Of a stretch of DNA of 64,000 nt, positions 56,598-64,000 are shown one piece after another. A program made the translations under genes and the position numbers. The notes below the pieces were generated by a model. That model searched no databases. It was not told the origin of the DNA and saw nothing but the letters and a program-made list of their open reading frames with translations. Positions within the stretch are counted from its first letter, which is position 1; every line of letters begins with the position of its first letter. The stretch is from positions 2,666,001-2,730,000 of the forward strand of contig OZ246956.1 in NCBI GenBank assembly GCA_965232105.1. The letters are read 5' to 3'. This DNA is from Multivorans sp965232105 (GTDB lineage: Bacteria > Acidobacteriota > Thermoanaerobaculia > Multivoradales > Multivoraceae).

Positions 56598-56623
56598 GGC
56601 GTTGAGCTCTTCCGCGGCATCTC
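56594..56623 (+). pseudogene. Dead hicA remnant
   Basis: Overlapping the hicB stop as in the intact pair, ATGAGGCGT is followed by TGA where the intact hicA has AGA. The next bases (GCTCTTCCGCGGCATCT) still match the intact gene (GCCCTTCTGCGGCATCT) before similarity is lost. Confidence 0.7.
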
Positions 56624-56646
56624 GTCCTCATACGGTCCCCAAACAG

Positions 56647-56674
56647 CAAGGGCTGCCCCGAAGAGCAGCCCTTG
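56647..56674. terminator. 10-bp hairpin after the second hicB
   Basis: CAAGGGCTGC (56647-56656) pairs perfectly with GCAGCCCTTG (56665-56674) around an 8-base loop. It has no T-tract on either strand. It lies between the hicB copy and the convergent gene at 56834 and could end transcripts from both sides. Confidence 0.5.
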
Positions 56675-56833
56675 AGCCGACAGCACGCTGCCGGCGGGTA
56701 TCTACGTCGAATCTACGTTCGCCCGGCAGACGATGCAAGAGAATGAAACGGCCTCCTGGCAGCGGCCCCTCCCCGGCACCGAGGCAAGACGGGCGGTGCC
56801 GCCACCGGTCGCGCGGGCCGAGGGGCGAGACCG

Positions 56834-57913
56834 CTAATCCCCGCTGCCGCCGCCGGTACTCCCGGTCTTCGCGGCCGCCGCATCGGCCTCAAGAACCCGC
56901 GCGCCGCGCAGCGTGTTGCCCATCGCGTAGTTGCCCTCGTGGCAGGCGTACTCGTAGACGAGTTCCGGACGGTTCCTCAGGATGTACTCGCCGGACCAGG
57001 GCGTTTCCCAGGTGGCCGGATCGTCCATCGTGAACTGGTAGAGGATGTCGCCGTTCGGCTGCAGGGTCAGACGCTCCGTGACGTGAAGCTCCTGGGTCGC
57101 GCCGCGCAGGAAGGTCCCGGGGTGGAAGTTGACCGAGTCGATGACCAGGGTGTCGCCTTCCCACCAGCCGACGGAGTCGCCGAGCCACTTGCGCTCTTCG
57201 GGGCTCGGGTGCTCGTCGTTCAGGCGGACGATCCGGGCGTCGTGGTTCATCTCGATGAGGATCATCACGTGGTCTTCGGTCTGCACGATCCGCTTGTAGT
57301 TGTTGTAGGCGCTCGGAAGCGTCGGCGTGGCGCCGGTGAAGCCGACGATGCAGCGTTCCGTGATCGGCAGCGACTCGGGGCCGTCGTAGGGGCCGGGGCC
57401 GTCGATGTCGAGCCACCAGGCGGAGCCGTCGTTCGGCCGGCGCAGCTTGTCGCGCGCGGCCCTCTTCGCCGCTGCGGCCTCGGTCATCTCCGGCATGCGG
57501 CCGTTCGGCGGGTCGACGATGATCGAAGTCCGGAACTTGCCGTCCACCGAGAAGGCCTCGGTGCCGAAGTCGAGCCAGAAGAAGTTGTAGCCGCCGACGT
57601 TGCCGGCGCCGCCGCCCGAGCCGTCGCCGCCGGCCGGTGGCGGTTCGCGGTCCGGGTTGCTGACCTGGTGTCGGTCGGCGCGGGACTTCGCCGCGTCGAC
57701 CTTGATCTTCTCGGCCTCTTCCGGAGTCAGGAACAGGTTCTCGCCGTACTCCTCGGGCCGCTGGAGCGGCGTCAGCGTGGCGGCGTCGTAGTTGCCGTGC
57801 AAGTCGGGCCGGCCGTTGGGCATGCGCTTGATGTCGTCCTGGGCCCCGGCTGCAGGCGCCGTGATCAGCAGCAGGGCGATGGCGGTCAGGGCCGCGGGGA
57901 TTCCGTTTCTCAT
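56834..57913 (-). CDS. Secreted protein, member 2 of a three-copy family
   Basis: This 359-residue paralogue of the protein at 51767 has a signal peptide ending AAGAQ. It shows the same ordered motifs: RPDLHGNYDAATLTPLQRPEEYGENLFL, NVGGYNFFWLDFG, RTSIIVDPPNGRMPEM, WWLDIDGPGPYDGPESLPITERCIVGF, WLGDSVGWWEGDTLVIDS and YEYACHEGNYAMGNTLRGARVLE. The C-terminal tail is Gly/Ser-rich. It lies 23 bases downstream of member 3 on the same strand, a recent tandem duplication. Confidence 0.82.
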   Translation of the reverse strand: MRNGIPAALTAIALLLITAPAAGAQDDIKRMPNGRPDLHGNYDAATLTPLQRPEEYGENLFLTPEEAEKIKVDAAKSRADRHQVSNPDREPPPAGGDGSGGGAGNVGGYNFFWLDFGTEAFSVDGKFRTSIIVDPPNGRMPEMTEAAAAKRAARDKLRRPNDGSAWWLDIDGPGPYDGPESLPITERCIVGFTGATPTLPSAYNNYKRIVQTEDHVMILIEMNHDARIVRLNDEHPSPEERKWLGDSVGWWEGDTLVIDSVNFHPGTFLRGATQELHVTERLTLQPNGDILYQFTMDDPATWETPWSGEYILRNRPELVYEYACHEGNYAMGNTLRGARVLEADAAAAKTGSTGGGSGD

Positions 57914-57936
57914 TGCTTCGTCCTCCAGGGTTTCCC

Positions 57937-59022
57937 TCAGTCGCCGCTGCCGCTGCCGGCGCCGGTGCTGGCGGCCTTCGCGGCCAGTGCGTCGGCCTCA
58001 AGCACCCGTGCGCCACGGAGCGTGCCGCCCATCGAGTAGTTCCCTTCGTGGCAGGCGTACTCGTAAACGTCCACGGGGCTGCGCTTCCAGATGTACTCGC
58101 CGGACCAGGGGACATCCCAGGTTGCCGGATCCTCGACCGTGAACCGGTAGAGGATGTCGCCGTTCGGCTGCAGCGTGAGGCGTTCCGTGACGTGGGACTC
58201 CTGGGTCGCGCCGCGCAGGACGGCCTTCGGGTGGAAGTTGCGCGAGTCGATGACCAGGGTGTCGCCTTCCCACCAGCCGACCGAGTGGCCGAGCCACTTT
58301 CGCTCTTCGGGGCTTGGATGCTCCGCGTTCAGACGCACGATCCGGGCGTCATGGACCATCTCGATCAGGATCATGATGTGGTCCTCGGTCTGGACCACGC
58401 GCTTGAAGTTGTTGTAGAGGCTCGGGAAGGTCGGCGTGGCGCCGGTGAAGCCGACGATGCAGCGCTCGGTCACCGGCAGCGTTTCCGGACCGTCGTACGG
58501 GCCGTGGCCGTCGATGTCGAGCCACCAGGCGGAGCCGTCGTTCGGCCGGCGCAGCCGGCGGCGCTCGGCGGCCCTGGCCTTGCCGGCCTCGGTCATCTCC
58601 GGCATGCGGCCGTTCGGAGGATCGAAGATGATTGAAGTACGGAACTTGCCGTCGACCGCGAATGCCTCGGTCCCGGCCTCGACCCAGAATCGGTTGTAGC
58701 CGCCGACGTTGCCGGCGCCGCCCGAGGTCCCGTCGCCGCCGACGGGCGGTGGCTTGCGGTTGGGATCGGAAACCTGGTGCCGCGAGGCGGCGTACTCGGC
58801 CGCGTCCGCCTCGATCTTTGCCGCGTCCTCGGGGCTCAGGTAGAGGTTGTCGCCGTACTTCTCGGGCCGCTGAAGCGGCGTCAGGGTGCCGGCGTCGAAG
58901 GTGCCGGTCAGGTCGGGCTTGCCGTTGGCGGCGCGCTTGATCTCGCCCTGGGCGGTCAGCGCGGGGGCGGCCAGCAGCAGCGCAAGGATGGCGATCAGTG
59001 CCGCGGGGACTCGGACTGTCAT
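57937..59022 (-). CDS. Secreted protein, member 3 of a three-copy family
   Basis: A 361-residue paralogue with a signal peptide ending ALTAQ. Its motifs are KPDLTGTFDAGTLTPLQRPEKYGDNLYL, NVGGYNRFWVEAG, RTSIIFDPPNGRMPEM, WWLDIDGHGPYDGPETLPVTERCIVGF, WLGHSVGWWEGDTLVIDS and YEYACHEGNYSMGGTLRGARVLE. Variation among the three copies is concentrated in linkers and tails, pointing to selection on the core. Function unknown. GGAGGACGCACC precedes the ATG, like the GGAGGACGCAGA before member 1. Confidence 0.82.
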   Translation of the reverse strand: MTVRVPAALIAILALLLAAPALTAQGEIKRAANGKPDLTGTFDAGTLTPLQRPEKYGDNLYLSPEDAAKIEADAAEYAASRHQVSDPNRKPPPVGGDGTSGGAGNVGGYNRFWVEAGTEAFAVDGKFRTSIIFDPPNGRMPEMTEAGKARAAERRRLRRPNDGSAWWLDIDGHGPYDGPETLPVTERCIVGFTGATPTFPSLYNNFKRVVQTEDHIMILIEMVHDARIVRLNAEHPSPEERKWLGHSVGWWEGDTLVIDSRNFHPKAVLRGATQESHVTERLTLQPNGDILYRFTVEDPATWDVPWSGEYIWKRSPVDVYEYACHEGNYSMGGTLRGARVLEADALAAKAASTGAGSGSGD

Positions 59023-59076
59023 GGTGCGTCCTCCGATTTCGATTGGATGGGCGGAGTGTAGCGGAGTCGATTGCCG

Positions 59077-60111
59077 CTAGGTCTCGATCCGTCGCCGCGG
59101 CAGCGGCCGCTCCGGCACGTCCTCGAGCAGTCCGCCGTGGCCGAGCGAGGTGATGTCGCGGCGGGTCAGCCGGTCGCCGACGAGCAGGCGGGGCAGCACC
59201 AGGTCGACGATGTTGCGTTTCGGACTCCGGGCGCAGCCGGGGGCGCCGAGCACCGGAGTGCCATCGAGTTCGGCGAGCAGGAGCAGGTTGCCGGGGTCGA
59301 CCGGGGCGCCGTAGCAGATCACCGTGCCACCGGCGGCTTCGATCGCGCTCGGAGCGAGGTCGTGGCGGTCCTGGATCGCCGTTTCGCCGGCCAGGATCAG
59401 GAGATTGGCCTGCGGGGCGAGTTCTGCCGCGACGGAGGCGAGGCCTTTCACGCCCCGCTCGCCGTGGAGAGGGACGAAGCGGACCTTGGAGAGCCTGGCG
59501 TTCAGGGGTTCGAGCCTTCCCCGGAACGCGGTCTCGAACCCGTTGACCAGCCGTTCGCGGCCGGCGGAGCGCCCCGGCGCTACGGTGCCCGAAACGATCA
59601 AGGCGGCGCTCCTGGCCTCCAGCGGGTCGACCCGGATCAGGTGCCGCCCGGCCGCGCTCTCCGCGGCGGCGACTGTCTCTTCGAGCAGCGCGTAAGGGAG
59701 GATTTTCGTCGTTCCGACCATCTTGCCGGCTCTCGCCACGGTGTGATTCGGCAGCGTGGCGAGCGTGACGCCGTCGCAGTCGTTGATTCGATCGAGCGCC
59801 TCGGCGTTCACGCGCACCAGACCCAGGGTTTCGGCGTGCAGGTTCACCCGACCCGTGGTCGGGCCACGCATCGCGAGTCCCGGCCCAGCCACAGCCTCGC
59901 TCACCCTCCGGGCCGCTTCGTTCTCCTCGACGTCTCCGGGTTCCAGTTTCGCCGCGAACACCTGATCGCGGCCGAGACCGGCCAGCAGCGCCAGCTCGTC
60001 GTCGCCGAGCGCGCGGCCCTTCCGCAGGACGCGGCGGCCATCGTTGTCGTAGACGTTGTGGCCGAGGATCGCCCCAAGGGCCTTGGTGAGCGGTGTGGCT
60101 TCGAACTTCAT
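59077..60111 (-). CDS. Molybdopterin-binding-domain protein
   Basis: A 344-residue cytoplasmic protein of the MoCF/MoeA-like molybdopterin-binding family. The N-terminal part (ATPLTKALGAILGHNV; RKGRALGDDELALLAGLG; AAKLEPGDVEENEAARRV) and the middle (LATLPNHTVARAGKMVGTTKILPYAL) match the stand-alone family often fused to a MobA-like transferase. The C-terminal MoCF domain has LLILAGETAIQDRHDLAPSAIEAAGG and PGCARSPKRNIVDLVLPRLL. No transferase domain is present. Role: cofactor handling for a molybdenum hydroxylase, inferred from family. Confidence 0.82.
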   Translation of the reverse strand: MKFEATPLTKALGAILGHNVYDNDGRRVLRKGRALGDDELALLAGLGRDQVFAAKLEPGDVEENEAARRVSEAVAGPGLAMRGPTTGRVNLHAETLGLVRVNAEALDRINDCDGVTLATLPNHTVARAGKMVGTTKILPYALLEETVAAAESAAGRHLIRVDPLEARSAALIVSGTVAPGRSAGRERLVNGFETAFRGRLEPLNARLSKVRFVPLHGERGVKGLASVAAELAPQANLLILAGETAIQDRHDLAPSAIEAAGGTVICYGAPVDPGNLLLLAELDGTPVLGAPGCARSPKRNIVDLVLPRLLVGDRLTRRDITSLGHGGLLEDVPERPLPRRRIET

Positions 60112-60154
60112 CTCCGGCGCGAAACTACACCGCCCGGCGGTAGACTTCGTCCCT

Positions 60155-61312
60155 ATGCCCTCCGACGACTACGGCCGCATCGACGGCTGGCGCGACGAGC
60201 TGACCGAATGGCGGCGGGACTTCCATCGACACCCCGAGCTTGCCTTCGAGGAAGAGCGAACCGCGCAGATCGTCACGGAGCGGTTGCGGTCATTCGGCAT
60301 CGACGAGGTTCACCACGGCATTGCGAAGACGGGAGTCGTCGCGACGATCCGGGCCGGCAGTTCGGATCGCTCGGTGGCGCTGCGCGCCGACATGGATGCG
60401 CTGCCGATCGTCGAACAGAACCAGTTCGGCCACTGCTCCACGGTGCCCGGGAAGATGCACGCCTGCGGTCACGACGGCCACACGGCGATGCTGCTCGGCG
60501 CGGCCCGTTACCTGGCGCAGACCCGGAACTTCGACGGCACGGTGCAGCTCATCTTCCAGCCCGCCGAGGAGAAGGACGGCGGCGCCGGGGTCATGGTCCG
60601 CGAGGGCCTGTTCGAGCGCTTTCCGGCCGATCAGGTCTTCGGCCTGCACAACTTCCCCGGCGTGCCGACCGGCGCGTTCGCGACGAACAGCGGTCCGTTC
60701 ATGGCCGCGATCGATCAGTTCGAGATCGAGATCCGCGGCCGCGGCACGCACGGCGCGTGGCCGCACAGCGGCATCGACCCGATCGTCGCCGCGTCCCAGG
60801 TCGTGCTCGGCTTGCAGACGCTGGTGTCGCGCAACGTCGACCCCCGCCGCCGCGCCGTCGTTTCCGTGACGATGAGCCATGCCGGCGACGCCTTCAACGT
60901 GATCCCGGAGACGGCCTACCTGGCCGGAGGCGTCCGGTCCTTCCTGCGCGAGGTCCAGGAGACGCTGGAACTCGGCCTGGAGCGGGTCGTTCACGGCGTC
61001 TGCGCGGCCCACGGCGCCTCGGCCAAGGTCGACTACGAGCGCTACTACCCGGCGACCGTCAACGCTCCCCGCGAGACGGAGGAGATGACCGCCGCGGCGC
61101 GCAGCATGGGCTGGTCCGTCGACGACGGGATGGAGCCGCTGATGGGTTCCGACGACTTCGCGTTCCTGGCCGAGGAGCGGCCGGGTTCCTTCATGATGAT
61201 CGGCAACGGTGACAGCGAGATGCTGCACACGCCGAGGTACGACTTCAACGACGAACTGCTGACCATCGGCGCCAAGTACTGGGCGCGTCTGGCCGAAAGC
61301 CAGCTTTCTTAG
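60155..61312 (+). CDS. M20-family amidohydrolase (hippurate/N-acyl-amino-acid hydrolase type)
   Basis: A 385-residue metallo-amidohydrolase. The N-terminus is WRRDFHRHPELAFEEERTA, metal-binding motifs are LRADMDALPI and MHACGHDGHTAMLLGAA, the general-base Glu pair is in IFQPAEEKDGG, and GRGTHGAWPHSGIDPI belongs to the lid domain. It cleaves N-acyl amino acids or related amides in the cytoplasm. The ATG at 60155 is supported by the domain start. It is divergent from the molybdopterin-binding gene. Confidence 0.92.
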   Translation: MPSDDYGRIDGWRDELTEWRRDFHRHPELAFEEERTAQIVTERLRSFGIDEVHHGIAKTGVVATIRAGSSDRSVALRADMDALPIVEQNQFGHCSTVPGKMHACGHDGHTAMLLGAARYLAQTRNFDGTVQLIFQPAEEKDGGAGVMVREGLFERFPADQVFGLHNFPGVPTGAFATNSGPFMAAIDQFEIEIRGRGTHGAWPHSGIDPIVAASQVVLGLQTLVSRNVDPRRRAVVSVTMSHAGDAFNVIPETAYLAGGVRSFLREVQETLELGLERVVHGVCAAHGASAKVDYERYYPATVNAPRETEEMTAAARSMGWSVDDGMEPLMGSDDFAFLAEERPGSFMMIGNGDSEMLHTPRYDFNDELLTIGAKYWARLAESQLS

Positions 61313-61481
61313 CGCCGAGCGGAAACAAAGCCGGCGGCTGCGGCGTATTCCCTGATGACGCGGGTGGTTGGCCGGATGAACGGGCCCCGCTTTCTCAGTA
61401 CTCTCTCCAAGGAGTTGGCAGCCGCCCGCGTTCCCCTCCAAGGACCGCAAGAGCGTTCCTCCAAACACTGGAAGACAAGGC

Positions 61482-62645
61482 ATGAACTTCGCATATTCCC
61501 TCAGGACCTCGACCGCCCGGACCCTCGGGGCGGCGATTCTCCTGTTTCTCCCCTTCGTCGCCGGTTGTGCGTTCGACAGCGGTGTGGCCGGCGAGCCGCC
61601 GCCGGCCGACTCCTCGATCGCGGCGGCGGATGAGGCCATCCCCGTCGCGGCGCTCCCCATGTTCCGCGGCCGCATCGAGTCCGTGCTCCGTTTCTCGACG
61701 AATCTCGAGGCGGAGAACCGGGTCGACGTGCTCTCGGAGGCCGAGCGGCACGTGACGGAACTCCTCGTCGAGGAGGGCGACACGGTGCGTGCCGGCCAGA
61801 CCCTGTTGCTGCTGGAGGACGAGGCGCAGCGCACGGCCTTAAGAAGGGTCGAGAGCCAGCTCGACCGTTCGCGGCTGGAGTACGAGCGCCAGAAGCGCCT
61901 CTTCGAGCAGGACCTGATCAGCGAGCAGGCATACAACCAGGCGCGCTACGACACGGAGCAGCTCGAACTCGCGCTGGAAGACGCCGAGCGGGAACTGAGC
62001 TACGCGACCGTTCTGGCGCCCATTTCCGGCGTCATCACCGAGCGGGTCGTGAACGTTGGCGACCACGTCGAGACCCACGCGAAGCTGTTCCAGATCGTCG
62101 ATTTCGACTCGATCGTGGCGCGCGTGTTCGTGCCGGAACGCCAGTTGCCCGGCCTGTTCGTCGGCCAGCCGGCGCGGGTGCTCGCGCAGTCGCTCGACGG
62201 CTCGCGCCAGGCGAAGGTCGAACGCATCTCACCGGTGGTCGACCCGCGCAGCGGCACGGTCAAGGTGACTCTGGACATCCCCGGCAACCAGGGTCTGCTT
62301 CCCGGCATGTACGTCGAGGTCGACCTGGTGGCGGCGGTCGAGGACGACGCGCTGCTGGCGCCGAAACGGGCGTTGGTCTACGACCAGGAGCAGGTCTTCG
62401 TGTTCCGGGTCGCGGAAGGCGCCGAGGGGCCCCGGGCCGAGCGTCTGCTCGTGAGCATTCTGATCGAGAGCGAGGACGTGGTTCAGTTGGCCGGTGATCT
62501 GGCCGAGGGCCAGCGCCTGATCGTGGCCGGGCAGGCCGGCCTGAAGGACGGCGCTCGGGTCCGGCTGCTCGATCCGGCCGAGGCGTTGGGCTCGGTGGCG
62601 GAGCTGGGCGCCGCGTCGGCTCCGACCTACCAGCCCGCGAGCTGA
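61482..62645 (+). CDS. RND efflux membrane-fusion (periplasmic adaptor) lipoprotein
   Basis: A 387-residue AcrA/MexA-type adaptor. The leader ends in a lipobox-like FLPFVAGC. The barrel/lipoyl halves are VTELLVEEGDTVRAGQTLLLLED and LAPISGVITERVVNVGDHVE, flanking a helical hairpin (ESQLDRSRLEYERQKRLFEQDLISEQAYNQARYDTEQLELALEDAEREL-type), followed by the beta-barrel and membrane-proximal domains. It links the inner-membrane pump encoded 34 bases downstream to an outer-membrane channel not seen here. Confidence 0.9.
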   Translation: MNFAYSLRTSTARTLGAAILLFLPFVAGCAFDSGVAGEPPPADSSIAAADEAIPVAALPMFRGRIESVLRFSTNLEAENRVDVLSEAERHVTELLVEEGDTVRAGQTLLLLEDEAQRTALRRVESQLDRSRLEYERQKRLFEQDLISEQAYNQARYDTEQLELALEDAERELSYATVLAPISGVITERVVNVGDHVETHAKLFQIVDFDSIVARVFVPERQLPGLFVGQPARVLAQSLDGSRQAKVERISPVVDPRSGTVKVTLDIPGNQGLLPGMYVEVDLVAAVEDDALLAPKRALVYDQEQVFVFRVAEGAEGPRAERLLVSILIESEDVVQLAGDLAEGQRLIVAGQAGLKDGARVRLLDPAEALGSVAELGAASAPTYQPAS

Positions 62646-62679
62646 CCCCTTACACCGCAGAGAGTCTGAGGAGCGCCGC

Positions 62680-64000
62680 ATGAAGGCTGCGAAGTCCTTC
62701 CTTACCCACCGGCCGGTGGCGGTCTCCATGGTCTTCCTGGCGGCCGTCGTCTTCGGTCTGTTGTCGTACCAGGGGCTGCCGGTGACCCTGATGCCGGAGC
62801 TGTCCTATCCGACGCTCACCGTGCGCACGGAGTACCCGGGCGCGGCGCCCGAGGAGGTCGAGAACGACATTTCCCGCCGGATCGAGGAGCAGCTCGGCGT
62901 GGTCGGCGGCCTGCGGCGGATGAGCAGCATCAGCCGGGCCGGCGCCTCCGACGTCGTGCTCGAGTTCTCCTGGGACACGCCGATGTCCGATGCCGTGCAG
63001 GAGACCCTGGAGAAGCTCGACCTCGTTCTGCTGCCGGACGCGGCGGAACGTCCGCTGATCCTGCGCTTCGACCCGGGCCTGGACCCGGTCCTCGAACTCT
63101 CGCTCGCCGGCGAGGGCGAGCGCTTCGAGGGCGAAGAGGGGCTACGGCGGCTCCGCCGGCTGGCCGAACTCCAGGTCAAGCGCGCGCTCGAACCGATCGA
63201 CGGCGTGGCCGCGGTGCGGGTGCGGGGCGGTCTCGAGGAGGAGATCCACGTTCTGCTGGATGCCCAGGACCTGCAGCGGTCAAGACTCTCGGTGCAGCAG
63301 GTGATCGACCGCCTGGGCCAGGAGAACATCAACGTCGCCGGCGGCACCCTGAAGGAGGGGCGCACCGAGTACATGGTGCGCACGGTGAACGAGTACGTGA
63401 ACCTGGAGCAGATCCGGGACACGGTCGTTGCGTCGGTGGACGGCCGCGAGATCCGCGTCGGCGACCTGGGCGAGGTGCGGCGATCGAACAGGGACCGCGA
63501 GATTCAGACCCGGACCAGCGGCCAGGAGAGCGTTCAGCTCGACGTGTACAAGGAAGCGGACGCGAACATGGTCGCACTGGCGGATCGGGTGCGGGATCGC
63601 GTCGGCGAACTGGACCTGGAGCGCGAACGCGCGCTGGCCCGCGGCGAGAAGGTCGACGAGCCGCGGTCGTTCCTGCAGCGGCTCACAGGCGGGGGAGGAG
63701 GCGCCTCGGGCAGGGCCGCACGGCTGGGGAGCGCGACCCTCTCGGCCGACCTCTACCGATCCGAGAGCGCGGTGCTGACGGTCGTTTCGGACCGTTCCGA
63801 GTTCATCGAGGGCAGCATCTCGGAGGTCCGCAACACGGCGATTCTCGGCGGTCTGCTGGCGGTGATCGTGCTCTACCTGTTCCTGCGCAACCTGGTCACG
63901 ACGCTGATCGTCGCGGTCTCGATTCCGATCTCGCTCCTGATCACGTTCGCACCGCTCTCGGCCGCTTCGGTGTCGCTGAACATCATGTCCCTGGGCGGAC
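62680..64000 (+). CDS. RND-family efflux transporter, partial at the window edge
   Basis: ATG 62680, with GAGGAG upstream, opens a frame that runs to the right edge (440 codons seen). MKAAKSFLTHRPVAVSMVFLAAVVFGLLSYQGLPVTLMPELSYPTL is the first helix and the family start. Porter-domain segments follow (YPGAAPEEVENDISRRIEEQLGVV; ALEPIDGVAAVRVRGG; INVAGGTLKEG). The second helix begins at AILGGLLAVIVLYLFLRN. The spacer around ERALARGEKVDEPRSFLQRLTGGGGG is unusually long and Gly-rich. The substrate is unknown. Confidence 0.92.
   Translation, partial: MKAAKSFLTHRPVAVSMVFLAAVVFGLLSYQGLPVTLMPELSYPTLTVRTEYPGAAPEEVENDISRRIEEQLGVVGGLRRMSSISRAGASDVVLEFSWDTPMSDAVQETLEKLDLVLLPDAAERPLILRFDPGLDPVLELSLAGEGERFEGEEGLRRLRRLAELQVKRALEPIDGVAAVRVRGGLEEEIHVLLDAQDLQRSRLSVQQVIDRLGQENINVAGGTLKEGRTEYMVRTVNEYVNLEQIRDTVVASVDGREIRVGDLGEVRRSNRDREIQTRTSGQESVQLDVYKEADANMVALADRVRDRVGELDLERERALARGEKVDEPRSFLQRLTGGGGGASGRAARLGSATLSADLYRSESAVLTVVSDRSEFIEGSISEVRNTAILGGLLAVIVLYLFLRNLVTTLIVAVSIPISLLITFAPLSAASVSLNIMSLGG

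Overview
This 64 kb window is GC-rich, densely coding DNA, probably from an uncultivated member of the Acidobacteriota. That assignment is an inference from gene content: a CadC-type winged-helix/TPR regulator, an Oar-like TonB receptor with an N-terminal carboxypeptidase-regulatory domain, VPS10/BNR-propeller and S9 peptidase exoenzymes, sulfatase-TPR and cytochrome-monooxygenase-like secreted proteins, and three copies of a secreted family common in that phylum. No rRNA, tRNA or CRISPR array was recognised. Short operon overlaps are frequent, and several start codons are GTG or TTG placed on the previous stop codon.

Layout. 0-9 kb: a Tat-exported sugar isomerase-like protein, a GlcD-type FAD oxidase, a Phd/PIN toxin-antitoxin pair, tesB with a SLOG protein and an exported D-threonine-aldolase-like enzyme, a FitA/PIN pair whose toxin carries an extra C-terminal domain, and a VWA-like secreted protein. 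9-20 kb (minus strand): one long run of acyl-CoA synthetase, PfkB kinase, S9 peptidase, lipoprotein and a complete Mrp-type cation/proton antiporter operon in the order E-F-G-(DUF4040)-B-C-D-D'. 20-30 kb: S1/P1 nuclease, hydrolase, a giant BNR propeller protein with an in-frame palindromic insertion, an exported D-2-hydroxyacid dehydrogenase, a TerB-like protein, a lone S14 gene and a quinoprotein-like propeller. 30-35 kb: two GNAT enzymes, an RnfD-like/Sel1 fusion and the CadC-like regulator.

35-42 kb holds a tryptophan-tryptophylquinone amine dehydrogenase cluster (heavy chain, MauE, MauD, light chain, monoheme cytochrome c, preceded by a small secreted protein). The gene order matches the aromatic amine dehydrogenase (aau) type and lacks mauG. 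Divergent from it is a TonB receptor whose upstream region carries a 34-bp box shared with the quinoprotein gene 11 kb away. 42-53 kb carries a sulfatase-TPR protein, a cytochrome/monooxygenase-like protein, pyrE, mog, a penicillin acylase and secreted proteins.

53-57 kb is a small graveyard of mobile DNA: a decayed IS3 orfA, hicBA, a DUF6361-like gene start truncated by an IS256-family element, and a second hicB followed by a dead hicA. The window ends with two paralogous secreted proteins, a molybdopterin-binding protein, an M20 amidohydrolase and an RND efflux pair cut by the window edge.

The most unusual non-coding signal is a three-copy, two-hairpin palindromic repeat (near 1.2, 47.5 and 48.8 kb) with a fixed 12-bp stem / 8-nt linker / 11-bp stem architecture and compensatory base changes between copies. 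Two copies have become protein-coding ends.
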